Source: Bryum argenteum (taxonomy: Eukaryota; Streptophyta; Bryopsida; Bryales; Bryaceae). From it: a DNA stretch of 64,000 nucleotides. Location of the stretch: positions 1,380,648 to 1,444,647 of the forward strand of contig CM073329.1 in NCBI GenBank assembly GCA_037043015.1, in the 5' to 3' direction. This document shows positions 1-11,577 of the stretch, in pieces. The notes beneath the pieces were generated by a model. It worked only from the letters and a program-made list of their open reading frames with translations, ran no database searches and was not told where the DNA came from. The translations under genes were made by a program, and so were the position numbers. Every line of letters begins with the position of its first letter. Within the stretch, counting starts at the first letter, position 1.

Positions 1-1
1 G

Positions 2-772
2 GAAGAGGAGCCGGAACGCGAGGCTCTGTTTTGGGAGCTTTTCGGAGCGTTTAGGGACCTTCCGCGGCCCATGTGGTACATTCTTACTGTCACGGCTCTC
101 ACATGGATTGCGTGGTTCCCGTTCCTCCTGTTTGACACTGATTGGATGGGCCGGGAAGTCTACGGGGGCAACCCAGATGGAGACATTGGGAGCAAGTGGT
201 ATTACGATGGTGTGCACATGGGTTCACTCGGGCTCCTGCTCAACTCGGTGGTTTTGGGCGTTTCGTCGCTTGCCATTGAGTTTGTGTGCAGGAAACTGGG
301 ATCCAGCTATGTTTGGGGCATTGCAAATGTCATCATGGCAGCTTGCTTTGTGGGAACTGCTCTGGTGACTGGCGCTGCTTCGCGGGCGCGCGAATTCGCC
401 CCGAACGACGGTCCACCCGCTTACGTCGTCTACTCTGCTCTTGCCATCTTCGCAGTGCTGGGAGCGCCACTTGCAGTCACCTACTCGGTGCCGTATTCGC
501 TCACCGCAACTTACACAGAGAAGATGGGAGGTGGGCAAGGGCTGGCTGCCGGCGTGCTGAACCTGGCAGTGGTGCTGCCCCAGGTGGTGGTTTCAGTCGG
601 AAGTGGACCGTGGGATGAGCTCTTCGGTGGAGGCAACATGCCTGCATTTTTGCTCGGTGCAGCAGCTGCTTTGTTCGGTGGCATCACTGCTGTGCTGCTG
701 CTGCCAAGGCCTCCTCCCAGTCTCCGATCCAAGAACCGGCTTCGCCGCGCCCGGAGCTCCCCCATCCCATAA
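2..772 (+). CDS. SUT: Sucrose/proton symporter (SUT/SUC family), C-terminal part
   Basis: The open frame enters from the left edge and runs to TAA at 770-772, giving about 256 residues with no intron. It is the C-terminal half of a plant sucrose transporter, a 12-helix plasma-membrane or tonoplast protein that moves sucrose with protons. The family block LPRPMWYILTVTALTW, followed by FPFLLFDTDWMGREVYGG, lies at about residues 21-57. At least four hydrophobic helices follow (about 74-95, 104-122, 140-160, 175-215), and the tail is a short basic RSKNRLRRAR stretch. The first ATG inside the window (71) is an internal methionine, not the start; the N-terminal half lies outside the window. I cannot say which SUT clade it belongs to. 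The family call is secure. Confidence 0.93.
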   Translation, partial: EEEPEREALFWELFGAFRDLPRPMWYILTVTALTWIAWFPFLLFDTDWMGREVYGGNPDGDIGSKWYYDGVHMGSLGLLLNSVVLGVSSLAIEFVCRKLGSSYVWGIANVIMAACFVGTALVTGAASRAREFAPNDGPPAYVVYSALAIFAVLGAPLAVTYSVPYSLTATYTEKMGGGQGLAAGVLNLAVVLPQVVVSVGSGPWDELFGGGNMPAFLLGAAAALFGGITAVLLLPRPPPSLRSKNRLRRARSSPIP

Positions 773-3252
773 TTTCCTTCGGTATTATACTTCTTTTGAA
801 TGTGTTGTCCATTCCCTTTCCCTTTCCTCATTCATTCGGTAAAACGCCAGTCTCAGATAGGAGCAGACTCGCTAGGTAGTTACAATCTTCGTATCTCTTC
901 CAACGTAGGACGTGGAACTTCATCTTGGCACATAATTTGTCAAGCACCAATCGTGTATATTCTTGTCCTGACCCTATATCTGTTTAATTTTATGTGACCA
1001 CCTCTTTTTTATCAGGAAGTCACACGCCAATGGCGAGCCACACAATATTTGTGGACTTTAAAATATTCCTTCATCTATCCTTACTGACATCATTGCGTTG
1101 ATTTGATCGCATCAGCTCTTTCAATGAGGCTTTTGGAATGTTGAACCTTCCGGAGTTGGAGGGAACAATGCTTCCAAACATGTCAATATCTGAGGGTGTG
1201 AGAGCTGGTCAGATATCTGAGTCGTATGAAAGTGTGTGAACCTCTTATGCTAGTCCAAGGGCCATCTGAACTGAAGAGGCTGAACAGTGCAAGGAAAAGT
1301 TGAAAATATCTTGAATTGAGTAGTCAGTATGCATGCAGAAATAAAATGATGGAATTGTTTGAAACCAACATCTTGTTCGTTCATATATCCTACACTTTTG
1401 AGCACGTACGACATAATTTGATCAGGTGCCAAGATGAAACTCTTCTTGAAACGACAAAGCCAGTAAGACGAAAGTCCATATCTTCATCTACACTTAATCT
1501 TTCTACCGTAAAGTTTTGTCGAATACATTACCTTCAACCATGTGACGTCTTTTAGAAAAGAACTATTTCAAACTTTGTCGAAAATGAAGTCGTAGAAACT
1601 GAAGCCGGTCACAATTTCCAAGACAGTATGATAATTTCACAAGACACAGAGGTTCCCACTTCCTGGGCCCTTTACTGTAGCACAGTGAACACATGATCAT
1701 GCAATTTCAATTCGGAAGGCGCTGCGGTCCGTTCATTTTAGGCCCCACCCCGGCTTCACTTCCGTGATATGTGACCTTTTCTTCATGATTTGTTCTCCTA
1801 CTTTCCATCAACTTTTTCAGTCGTTGATATCAAGCACTGCAGATATTTTATTTCTTCTGAAGACATGCATGTAGCCGTCATCCCCGTCAGTCCCTCTGGA
1901 CTACAGTGCACCATTGCGGTCCCCTCCCTAGAAGTCTCATTTACAAGTTCCAAAAGCCTCATTCATAACTTTGTTGTGAACCAAATTTGATACTGCACAA
2001 AATTAGGTGGTAATTAACCTTTCTTACAAACCAAGAGTACCTTCAAATTAAACATGGAGTCTGGCTGGACTTAAAGGCAATGTGACATGTTTAATGGTTG
2101 GTGAAAAAAACTTGGGTTCATAATCATTGAGAAATGACGTCTTGACTTTTGGCTACAATGCCTCTTGTTAAACCAACATTTCTTGTATGTCTCAAATAAG
2201 CAAAACCTAATAAATTTTCTATCTTTTAATTTTGAAAACAAAGTATGTAGGATTTCACTCTAATTGATATCAACTTCTTGTAGAGTATCTTCACCATTGG
2301 TGCTGGAACTCAACAAGTCATATGAAGTTTAGCACACTTATTGTCAAGGTTGTCACTCTCTAAAGCCATAGTCTAAAGAACCCACACTCAAGTACCTTAC
2401 CAAAGACCTTAAAAGTGATGTAGTTGCTAAAAATAGTCAAAATAAATAACAGAAAAGATATCATCAAAAATAAATAAGAAAATGAACCAACAACATTGAA
2501 AACTAGATCAAAATATAAAGACAAAAAAAAGCTCCCATACAAAAATCTATTTAACCATAGAATAACAGGCCAACACCATTCAAAAGTTGAAAAGAAAACA
2601 CAAAAGAGTCATACTAAGATTCGACTCCAAGAGTGGCCAAGGTCCCGTTCCATCCTCATATCCAAAAAAGTGAAATCGCATAATGTTTATTTGTTTGAAA
2701 GGGTCTTTGTGATCTCACAAACTAGACATTCCGTATGTACTAAATTGCTATACCACTAGACATGCTCAATTACTCAAGGAATTCTTTGGATTCTTCCTCT
2801 ATATTGATCGAAGTTAGCCAAACATTGACTCTTGAACGTCCTTAGGGAAGCGTAAATAAGTGACCGTAGACCATGCATACATTGTGCTCTTCGAATCAAA
2901 CAAGATAATCAAAGGCATGTTCAGGGAATCCAACCATATGCATATGACAAAATAGAGCACATTGTGAAGTAAGCACACACTCAGGCGAATGAAATTTGAC
3001 ACTAAAGACACAGAAGTGGATACTATTGAGTTCAAGCTCCGCGTACTCCTTCTCGACTAACTTCATCGGCACAGCATGGCACGAGACATCGGGGAGGGCA
3101 CCAACAGGCCTCTGCCCAACCACACCGTCCGCATCATTCTAGCTTCGAGCTCACCACAATTCACACACCTGCAAAAGATTGAGCGGATTCTCAAAGAACA
3201 AGCAATATACCCGGATATTACCTGGGATATATCTAGCTGATACCCGGGAGCT
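773..3252. other. Intergenic, no gene seen
   Basis: The first 250 bases are probably the 3' untranslated region of the sucrose transporter. The rest is AT-rich with only short open frames lacking family resemblance. I see no repeat with clear ends here. Confidence 0.5.
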
Positions 3253-3261
3253 AAACCCTAA
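3253..3261 (+). promoter_or_regulatory. Telo-box (AAACCCTAA) upstream of P3
   Basis: AAACCCTAA lies 79 bases before the P3 start codon. Telo-boxes are common near the transcription start of plant ribosomal-protein and other translation genes. The motif is short, so function is inferred from position and gene class. Confidence 0.5.
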
Positions 3262-3339
3262 ATGCCTGGTCAAAATCCCAGGACGTTGCCCTTGTAGAAT
3301 CCCTCTTTCGTGTTGCGGATTCGTGCGGAGCTTGCAGCT

Positions 3340-4054
3340 ATGGCCGTCTTTACGTTTATCGTGAAGCATTCTGGTGGCACATGGACCGCCAAGCAGCACG
3401 GAGGCGAAGCTGACCTTGAAGCGAGCTCTGCTTCCACTTGGGAGCTTCAGAGGAAGCTCACCAACTTGGCCCTCACCTCCGCTGGCTCCGGTGCTGTCTC
3501 CTCCTCCTTCTCCTTGATCACCCCCACCTCTGCTGTTGCTCAGGTAATGCTCCCATCAAAATCACCTTCCAGGGTTTTGTTTCATGCTCAATATGCCACA
3601 CTTTTGCATCCCTCCAGTCTTTTTTGCGAATGCTAACAGAAAAAATTCAGCAGTTTATAATATATGGAGTGTGGTATTCTGTGGAATGCAATGTGTTTCG
3701 ATTTTGTGAAGCCGGTAACTTCAACCTTTAGCATCACATATCCGATGCCTCAGTGATCCTGTAACTACCTTGAAGTTGATGTATTGCACGTTACTGGAAG
3801 CTTACATCAGCCATATTAATTACGCTTAGATACGTAGTGAGATTATATTTAAGGTCATTTTGTTGATTGTTATGCACCAATTTGTGGTACAGGTGATTGT
3901 GGGTGGAGGAGGCGGCGGTGGATTCTCTGCCGGATCAGCTCCTGCGGCATCCAGCGGCGGTGCTGCGGCTCCTGCTGCTGAGGAGAAGAAGGAAGAGAAG
4001 GTGGAGGAAAAAGAAGAAAGCGACGATGACATGGGATTCTCTCTCTTTGACTAG
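3340..4054 (+). CDS. RPP3: 60S acidic ribosomal protein P3, two exons
   Basis: Exons are 3340-3543 and 3893-4054, joined in phase 0 across a 349-base GT-AG intron, giving 121 residues, the usual size for plant P3. P3 is a plant-specific member of the P1/P2 lateral stalk of the large ribosomal subunit, which recruits translation GTPases. The N-terminus ([12 protein letters not shown]) and the helical dimerisation region are in exon 1. Exon 2 opens with a glycine run, then an Ala/Pro hinge, an acidic Glu/Lys stretch and the stalk tail [11 protein letters not shown], shared by all P proteins and bound by elongation factors. The start is the first ATG after the telo-box. Nothing looks broken. Confidence is high. 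Confidence 0.95.
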
Positions 4055-5821
4055 GTCGTAGCAAAGCATCGTACAACTCTTGCTGTTGTTTCTCAGATGA
4101 ATCAGGCGATGGCATTCGGCATATTTTGATGATTGCATGCATGATTTTACATACCCCAGTGCCGTTTCGATCGTGCATGATTAGTGGCATCGTATTTCAA
4201 TGTTGAGGTGGCAGTGTGTATTGTCCCGCCTGAGGTTTGACTGATCTTAGAAGTAAATATTTGGGTCGGAATGTGGCCCAGCTTTATTACCTACAACGTT
4301 CAAGAAGGTGCGAGTGCGTTTTCTCATTTCCGTGCGCGTATTGGTGTTTCGGTACATCGATCGGTAAGCATCGGTGGAGTTCTCTGCTGTAGAAAATGGG
4401 GTACTTAAATTGATGATTTACTGCTGAGAAAATGAAAATGGGGTACTTCAAAATCAATGCCCTCTCCTGATGTGTAACTTTGTATGTTGGGCACTCAAGC
4501 TGATTTTGCTCATTTTTTTATCGAGGATGTCCTTTTGCCTTAAACGCAGGTAACTGTCCTTGCACTAGTTATATGAGAACATCATTATTACAAATATCAA
4601 TAATGGCAGGGTGATGGATATGAAGTGGCTTAATTGCTCGAATCTTCTTTGATTGAGTAAATTTTTATAATTGAAATTGGACTTTAACTGATATCCATAT
4701 TAGACGTTGATACAAAACTGAGGGAAAACAATATATCTTTTCACATTCTTTGATGTAGAATTGGCACTGCAAATGCCATAGCACATGTCAAACGGGCTTT
4801 GTTTGATATGAAGCCTTTGATCCGTAGGGGTCGATGTCAAGTAGGAGGGTTATACCTAAACTCTTAGGACTGTCATTTAAAGTTGAAAGCAGACAATGTC
4901 ACCAACACATTTGCATTAGGAGAGATCAGCGGAGGCGCTTGATCACCACCTTCGACTATCACTACATGAGCTCAACGGTACTAGTTGAGGTGGACACATA
5001 AGAGACTTGTGATTAGTGCATCTAAATCATGAAATAGGGCAATTACAAAAGTATTTGATGGGTATTGGGTTGTGTCACAAAGCAATGTTACATTTAGTTC
5101 ACTGCGTAATCTAATATCTTACAAGTGTTTGATTGCTTATGGCTTAGTATGGGTTTGCTCTCAAACAAAGATGTGCTTCTTTGTACTGAATTAGAAATGA
5201 TGCATCGTCTTAAGAACTTGGAATCAATGTATTTTTTCTTTAATCTACATTGGCATCATGGTGAATCCAATTGTTCACTCTCATGTCAGCACAATTGAGA
5301 ATTGAGGTTTGGGGCATGGTAAACACAACGCAAGAGGCCCTGGGTAAAGCTTCTTTTCATCTTACACATTTCTTTTCAAGTAAATCACTTGCATTGCCGA
5401 TGATAAATGATGCCATATATAATGAAAATTGTTTGCTTTAATTCTAGGTTGATGCGTTGCAATTCGAATCGGCGTAGCAACACCTTGGAAAATCTTTGGC
5501 ACTGAAGTTCAAATCGGCGTTGAATCGGCGTAGCAACACCTTGGAAAAATCTTTGGCACTGAAGTATACGCATTGCTTGCTTTCAAAAATATATAAAGAT
5601 CGTGATAAGTATACCATCAATTAGATGAAAGTTTGATGCATTTGAAATATTATTATTACAATGTGATGTGATTCCACTACTAGGTTAAAAATAAACAACA
5701 TAATTGTGCTAAAAAACAAGAACATAATCTTATTGGTGTGCAACAACCCTTTAAAACATATTATCCATAATGCCTTCATAGAGAAAGCCTTACTTGTTGC
5801 TACACACAAAAAGACTCACTA
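4055..5821. other. Intergenic, no gene seen
   Basis: The beginning is likely the P3 3' untranslated region. The rest is AT-rich and lacks convincing coding frames; the only repeat noted is the local duplication at 5466-5565. Confidence 0.5.
5466..5565. repeat. Local direct duplication (two 43-44 bp copies)
   Basis: The segments 5466-5508 and 5522-5565 are the same sequence, beginning GAATCGGCGTAGCAACACC, apart from one extra A, with 13 bases between them. This is a small tandem duplication with no evident function. Confidence 0.85.
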
Positions 5822-6038
5822 CACTACATTTGATAATTAGTGTTAGATACACTAATTTACATAAACAGGTTATAAGTTTTTACTGTTGTTCAATAATTTT
5901 ACCCACTATATTGCCCAAGATGGGGGTCCTTATATAGTATCAGAATTTATGCTCTTGGTAAATTTTTTTAAACAAAAGTAAAAACTTATAGCATTTTTAA
6001 ATCTTATAATAATCTAACACTAATTATCAAATTTGGTG
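5822..6038. mobile_element. MITE with about 27-bp terminal inverted repeats
   Basis: The left end reads CACTACATTTGATAATTAG; the right end read on the minus strand is CACCAAATTTGATAATTAG. The repeats continue into GTGTTAGAT on both sides. The 217-bp element has no coding capacity. Ends starting CACTA suggest a short CACTA-type derivative, but I cannot find a matching 3-bp target duplication, so class is uncertain. Confidence 0.65.
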
Positions 6039-6215
6039 TAATTTGGTGGCATCCTTCAAGAGTCTGTCTTTTCCATTTACCTAAGATTTATGATTATAAA
6101 CATTCAATTTACAAGGATGTACAATTTAAAATTGAGGTCACAGATTCAAACACACTACATACTCAAAGTCAACTACGCGATAAACATGCAGACTGGATGA
6201 ATTTCTTTACTTTAA

Positions 6216-6541
6216 CCCTTAAACGCCCATGGGGTCTGAAACGGGCAACCCAAAATTGGATCTCAGCATCTTTTGGACTTGGGCATCATGAATAGACCAA
6301 TCAATGATGAGCTCCTCCTACAAGGTTATGTACAACCCCAACCTACCTACCACAATCCTTTCAAAGCACAAAATCATTCATACAAATTGTGATTTGAATT
6401 GTGAAATTTCACTTTTTGAATGCATCACAAGAAGGTCACCAGTTTGACATCAAAATATAAGTGAAATGTTGAGTACAGTGAGAGCTACAGGGAAGATTCT
6501 GTTGGAATCATGGCCCTTAGGCTTGCTTGGGCTTTTAAGGG
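6216..6541. mobile_element. TTAA-flanked MITE (piggyBac-like), long subfamily
   Basis: The element starts CCCTTAAACGCC and ends in TTTTAAGGG, with TTAA directly outside both ends (6212-6215 and 6542-6545). Its interior is the inverse of the copy at 61442-61789. A TTAA duplication plus CCC-starting termini is the piggyBac hallmark. It is 326 bp and non-coding, so any transposase would act in trans. Confidence 0.7.
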
Positions 6542-6545
6542 TTAA

Positions 6546-7848
6546 CATCTGTGACAAGATTTTTGGACATCATTGAAAATCATAATCTCTGGTATCGAGC
6601 TTCCGCGCTCCACCTTCGATTGAGATTTTTAATAATGCCCTGCTCACTATACGTAATCCTAAACCTTGTACTATAGATCCATATTAGTATCTGGAATCAG
6701 CTTAGGACTAACCCAGAAGAGATGGCGTTGTTGCAGCGATCCTCTGTCCCATTGCAGTCCTGTTACCAGTACTGTGACTTTCACGACGTTGTAATCTCGA
6801 CGAGCTCTTGTGCGATTGTCTCCATCACCCAGTAAACTCCTTATCTGTTCCACTTCTCCTTCCTCTCACAACAGATCGCCTGCCGACCCCAATGAAGCTT
6901 CTGTGGTTAGTCTTGTCAACTCTCAGTTTTACGACTCTTGGTCTCTGATATGTAATTTTGGTTCTGAGAGTTCTGCTCTTGAGCCTCACTTACAAGGATG
7001 ATGCCACTGGTGTGGTGTGCATTACCGGTGAGGAAGGTGATGTCAAATGCGAAGGATGAGACGAAGGTCCTCACTTTCAGGTGGATTCCCAGCAAACAAC
7101 TCTGAGGTCAGTGCAACATATTCCTAGTTTTTGCTGAGTGATGTCCTGAAAAGTAGCTGTGGTGAAGAATGTTGTGTATCAGTGTGGATATCATAAACCC
7201 TTGAGTGGATTTATGTAAGAGAAGAACAGCGAAAGGAGTGAATATCATGAACAATTCAATTTCCTTTCTTAGTGCTGCTTGTAGATTATAACGCTTCATT
7301 GAAACCTCACTAGTATCTTCGGTTGCAAATTACGGTGATACCAAACAAACCCCGCCACTATACATTTAAGTCAGAAGAACAAACTGCATGAGCATATAAA
7401 CATAAGATCTAATAACAACACACGAATCGCAAACGCGAACTACTGACGACACGACTTCGGTAAATGAAAAGTCTTGCAATCGTAACAGTAAACCCCTAAT
7501 TGAGAGACACCATTGCGAGCGATGATCCTATCATTAGATGCAAAGAACTTCCCCGTCAAGTATGTTATTAAAGGCATGATCGATTCATGAACGACTCCCT
7601 ACAGCTTCTTGTTTTATGACATAAATAATTTGGCAGCAAGGTACCGAAATCCGATCGTCAATTCCCTCCAGAAAAAAGCATATATCGCAGAATGTTCAGA
7701 AATCCTTCTCCACATCTCACTCATTACTTATCAAGGAAGAACGTCACAGCATGCAGAAACATGATAGTTTTGGCAACTCAACCACAAATATTGTGTTGAG
7801 TCGCATACACAATTAATTCTACATCCTTTAATCTAGTCTTCAGCCAGC
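6546..7848. other. Intergenic; unplaced short reading frames
   Basis: A 63-codon frame at 6810-7001 and a second open patch near 7000-7110 (containing GVVCITGEEGDVKCEG) might be remnants of a gene, but I recognise no family and see no consistent exon structure. The end is probably the RPL39 3' untranslated region. Confidence 0.35.
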
Positions 7849-8451
7849 CTACAGACCAAGCTTGGTTCTGCGCCAGTGCCTGCGCTTGGCATTGTACCTG
7901 AAACAGGACAGACATGGAACATAAGTACGAAAGAAAACATCCTTAACAGTGTACCATCCTCATTCAAATGACTGACCTAATTTAAACGACAACTGAGTAT
8001 TACAATGATAGGGCAGCTCCGACCTGATGGTGTTATCGGTACGCATGCGGATCCAGTGAGGAATAGGGCGATTCTGCCTCAGCTTCTTCGCCAACTTCTT
8101 CTTGATCCTGAACGTCTTTTGGGACGGCTGATGAACAAAAACCAGTACATAAGTCCATAGCCCCAATAACACCACAAATGAGGAATTCTGATGCTTTCAA
8201 ACAGGTGCTAACCCTAAACAACAAAAACCCTAACCAGGGCGATGAGGGCGAAATTTACTTCGATATTAAGGATGTTCGGGTTCCAATCAGGGAGCCAAAT
8301 CGCGAATACGGTCGTGAAATAAAGTGCGAGAAATAACACATATTGTATAGCTACGTACTACCACGGGCTTCAGCAATTTCGACAGGGATAGACAAAAGCA
8401 AAAATATGAGGCAAGGGAGAAGATGGGCAGGGTAGAAAAGAAGCGTACCAT
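7849..8451 (-). CDS. RPL39: 60S ribosomal protein L39 (eL39), three exons
   Basis: In coding order the exons are 8449-8451, 8024-8127 and 7849-7897. The first coding exon is only the ATG, directly followed by the donor GTACGC; exon 2 resumes with CCGTCCCAAAAG (P-S-Q-K). The 51-residue product is the standard eL39 length, basic throughout, with [25 protein letters not shown] and the tail [15 protein letters not shown]. eL39 lines the nascent-peptide exit tunnel of the large subunit. An arginine codon is split by the second intron (AG plus G). Intron 1 contains AACCCTAA and AAACCCTAA motifs, as often in plant ribosomal-protein genes. An ATG-only first exon is easily missed by gene finders. Confidence is high. 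Confidence 0.94.
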
Positions 8452-8574
8452 GGTGACAGATGCGCTGGGGCTCGGCGACGAGCGCGGCAAGACAAGGGAG
8501 CGAGTGCTGCGACACTGACGCTGGAAAAGAGACTCTCCGGAGGTGCGAGACGGAGTGTTGTAAGGGTCTCTGCT

Positions 8575-8582
8575 AACCCTAA
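8575..8582 (-). promoter_or_regulatory. Telo-box-like AACCCTAA in the RPL39 promoter
   Basis: The motif is about 124 bases upstream of the RPL39 ATG and matches the telo-box core typical of plant translation genes. Function is inferred from position. Confidence 0.4.
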
Positions 8583-9948
8583 GCCTGCGATTGTTCTAGC
8601 CGTTCGATTCGACGGATCTAATGGTTATCTACGATCACGGTCGTTCTCTGGTCCATTTCGAACGACTTTCATTCATCCCCTGAAAATGTAATCACCCACA
8701 GTAAGTTGGAGTGTATTATGGTGTAAAAAGAAGTATTCCAACCTTTTTAGGGGGGGGGGGCTTGAAACGATCTGAAAACAAACGAGACCCTTATTTTGGG
8801 GTAAGCGTTCTTAGCAGCTACCAAGGGGTAAATTTGTTTAAATTGCCAAGGAGTATGCCTACAGTATTTTGAGGTTGTAGACCCCATTTCTGATTTCAAG
8901 ATCATCAAAAATGATCTCATAGGGCCTCCACAGATTCTAGGGTGCCTCCCTACTAGCTACCACGAACCATTGCCCCTTATTTTGAGACCAAAGGATCATT
9001 ACTAAATATTCATTAGATATAATGTCAACCCTAAAGACAAAATGGTCTTCTTTCTTATCTCTAAGTTTTCTTTTATTTTTTTTTATGCCTATGGTTCAAG
9101 CACCAATCTAAATGATGATCAAAAGGTTAAAAAATTTACTAATGAGCAGATTTTATGTTGACCCAAGTGTACACACTTGAATAATCAACATATGTTAACA
9201 ACTTGTGAGCTTTAGAGGTGTCAACAATAACATGGTTTAAGTTTTAAAAAGAACTATTCAAACAATATTCTATTTTCTTGTGAATTTGGTTCGATAAAAC
9301 CAAAATGATTTATGCTTATTTGATAAGATGATTCACAATTATTTTTCGATTCGTGAATTTCATGTGACAACAGCAAGAAGTAGAGTTTGTTATAATTTTT
9401 ACTTTTCACTTTTACCATATCAACAACTATTTATGGTATTTAGGGAGTGCATCCATGTGAACATAGTTGTTAATTTTTTCAACAAAAAGTGAAAAGCTAT
9501 AGTGATCGGTAATAAGAGTAGATATTAGAGTATTGTCTCTGTCTTTCTCTTTAGCATTATGGAGGCACGCCCGTGGAGATGGTCCCACTTTACTTAATTT
9601 TGTAAATGAGAGCATGGTCAGCCTTGTGCTCCAGGCCGGGTTGCTAGGTTGGGTCAAAAGCTCGTAGGCGCCGCTCGTGCGGGCGTTGAAACCCCACCCC
9701 AAGCCGGAAGGCACGGTAGAAGAAATGGCTACTCACGAATCATATTTTTCGACAAGCCAGTTATAATAGAAATTACTTTTTGGCAATAAAATCTTTACCA
9801 TATGTCACTCTCTTATTAGTTAATGGGTCGCTAAAATGTGAGTAAAGGCACGGGATTACTTTGAGATATGACCGACTAAAATTTAGTGGACTTTAACCCT
9901 CTTGACCAAGTTACAGGGATACTGCATCAAATGGGGTTCTTCACACTT
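8583..9948. other. Intergenic; G-run and imperfect inverted repeat
   Basis: An uninterrupted run of about ten G lies near 8750. An imperfect inverted repeat at about 9390-9510 pairs ACTTTTCACTTTTACC with its complement and may be an old MITE. No gene is seen. Confidence 0.4.
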
Positions 9949-9953
9949 CAAAC

Positions 9954-10155
9954 TATTAAGAGAACAGTCGGTTATCATCCATCATCCACCGTTAGTCTCT
10001 CAGTAGATAAGTGCCGCCACTATTTTCGGCACTAACGGCCACCACTCAGCCGCTTGTACTGGACCTACTAAATATATGAGACTCTTCGATGGGGTTTGCT
10101 CTCTCTTGCAAAACTTTTGTGATTTGAATTGCTTCGTGTTTGACTTGTCACAATA
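9954..10155 (+). repeat. Copia 5' LTR
   Basis: The 202-bp copy begins TATTAAGAGAACAGTCGG; its second base is A where the 3' LTR has G (canonical TG). It ends ...TCACAATA and is followed directly by the presumed primer-binding site. Confidence 0.88.
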
Positions 10156-10600
10156 CGTTATCAGCACGCTCTCCGCTTGAGCTCCCTCTCTCCCTACTTT
10201 CAATTACAGCAGGTTGAAGAGGTAATACGCTCATACAACACTGCCGGCACCGCTTCTCAACTTTTCACACCTGAAGGACCGATTCCAGCGCCGGGGAGAC
10301 TCCATCGTGAGTGCAGAATCTCACTGCCTGATCTGACATTGTGCTTGTGGAGTGGAGGGCTTCGGCATTCTCCACGAGTCCTGGATTATCAGTGGCTGCT
10401 GCTCTGCTGTTCCTCCTGCCGTAAGTAAGTGAAGTCAGCACTTTTTCTGCTGCCAGCATCTTTTTTTGCTCTGTCGCCCTCAAGTTCAGCACCAGTGCCG
10501 ACCTAGCAGATACGCCAGACACTAGGTAGCACCTCCGAGCACACAGTGCTTGTCGCAGCGTTGCATTTTTTGCTCGTGTGTCTTCAGATCAAGCAACATC

Positions 10601-11568
10601 ATGATGTCAATTCACGTTGCGAAACCGATGAAGGAGTCACGCACCGCATCGTTGATTTTCGATCAGTTGGAGGAAGATGGCACAAACTACACCGATTGGA
10701 ACTTCAACATACGGGCGACCCTGGCTGCAAATGAGATCGACCCGACGCTGAACCTGCACCCACAAGAAGAAATACCGACATCGCACCGTTGGCAAGCAAT
10801 GATGATCATGCGCATGCACATGGCGCTAGCGCTCCGCATGCAGTATATCGCCGAAGAAAACCCCGCCAGACTCTGGGCGGACCTCGAAGCGCATTTTAAA
10901 CATGAAGAAACAATTTTTCTCCCGCGCGCTCAGGCCGATTGGAGTGCACTGCGAGTTCTCGACTTTCCGAACTTCTCGACATACGACTCTGAGCTTCACC
11001 GCATCACTGCCCACCTCAAGCTTTGCGGCATCACGGTCACGGACGCCGAGCTGATAATAAGACACTAAACTCTTTTCCTCCCGCATGTGCTATTTTATCT
11101 CAGCAATACCGAAACATGAAATTCACACGTTACTCAGAGCTTATGAAGTATCTGCAGGTTGGAGAACAACAACAACAAATTCTCCTCCAAAATGCAGAGA
11201 AACGACCGGCTCGTGAAATTCACTCTACTGAGAAGACATCAGCTACCACCAGAACTACAACCACACCAACCTCGGCATCAAAAGCCAGCAATTTGGGACG
11301 CGAAACTCACACTTCCGAAGTACTTACGCGACCCCCAAAAGGCGGTTCTGTGAAGCCGAAAAACCATTGGAGCAAGCCATACAAGAACACGCGCTATTCA
11401 TCAGGTCAGAAATTTGGAACCTCAAGCAATCCTCCTGCACGTCAAGTCAAGGGGAACTGCCACAAATGTGGTAGACCTGGGCATTACGCCCGTGAGTGCA
11501 GAGCATCCGAATACATTGTAAATATGTGCAAGGAGCTCCAAGCACTCAAAGGTTCAAAAAGAGAGGCA
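10601..11568 (+). pseudogene. Copia gag (frameshifted)
   Basis: Gag starts at ATG 10601 (MMSIHVAKPMK) with the copia gag motif DGTNYTDWNFNIRATL and a helical capsid-like region (HRWQAMMIMRMHMALALRMQ). A one-base change near 11055 breaks the frame, and reading continues at +2 (TLNSFPPACAIL). The CCHC zinc knuckle CHKCGRPGHYAREC is at 11458-11499 and would bind element RNA. The frame then runs into inserted DNA around 11578. Confidence 0.88.
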
Positions 11569-11577
11569 CACATTAGA

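Noticed and set aside
71..73. ATG at 71 as start of the sucrose transporter
   Set aside because: The frame is open upstream to the window edge and the preceding residues (LPRP) belong to the family block; the start lies outside.
6810..7110. Small gene or pseudogene between the MITE and RPL39
   Set aside because: Open frames are short, with no recognised motif or splice chain; left as intergenic.
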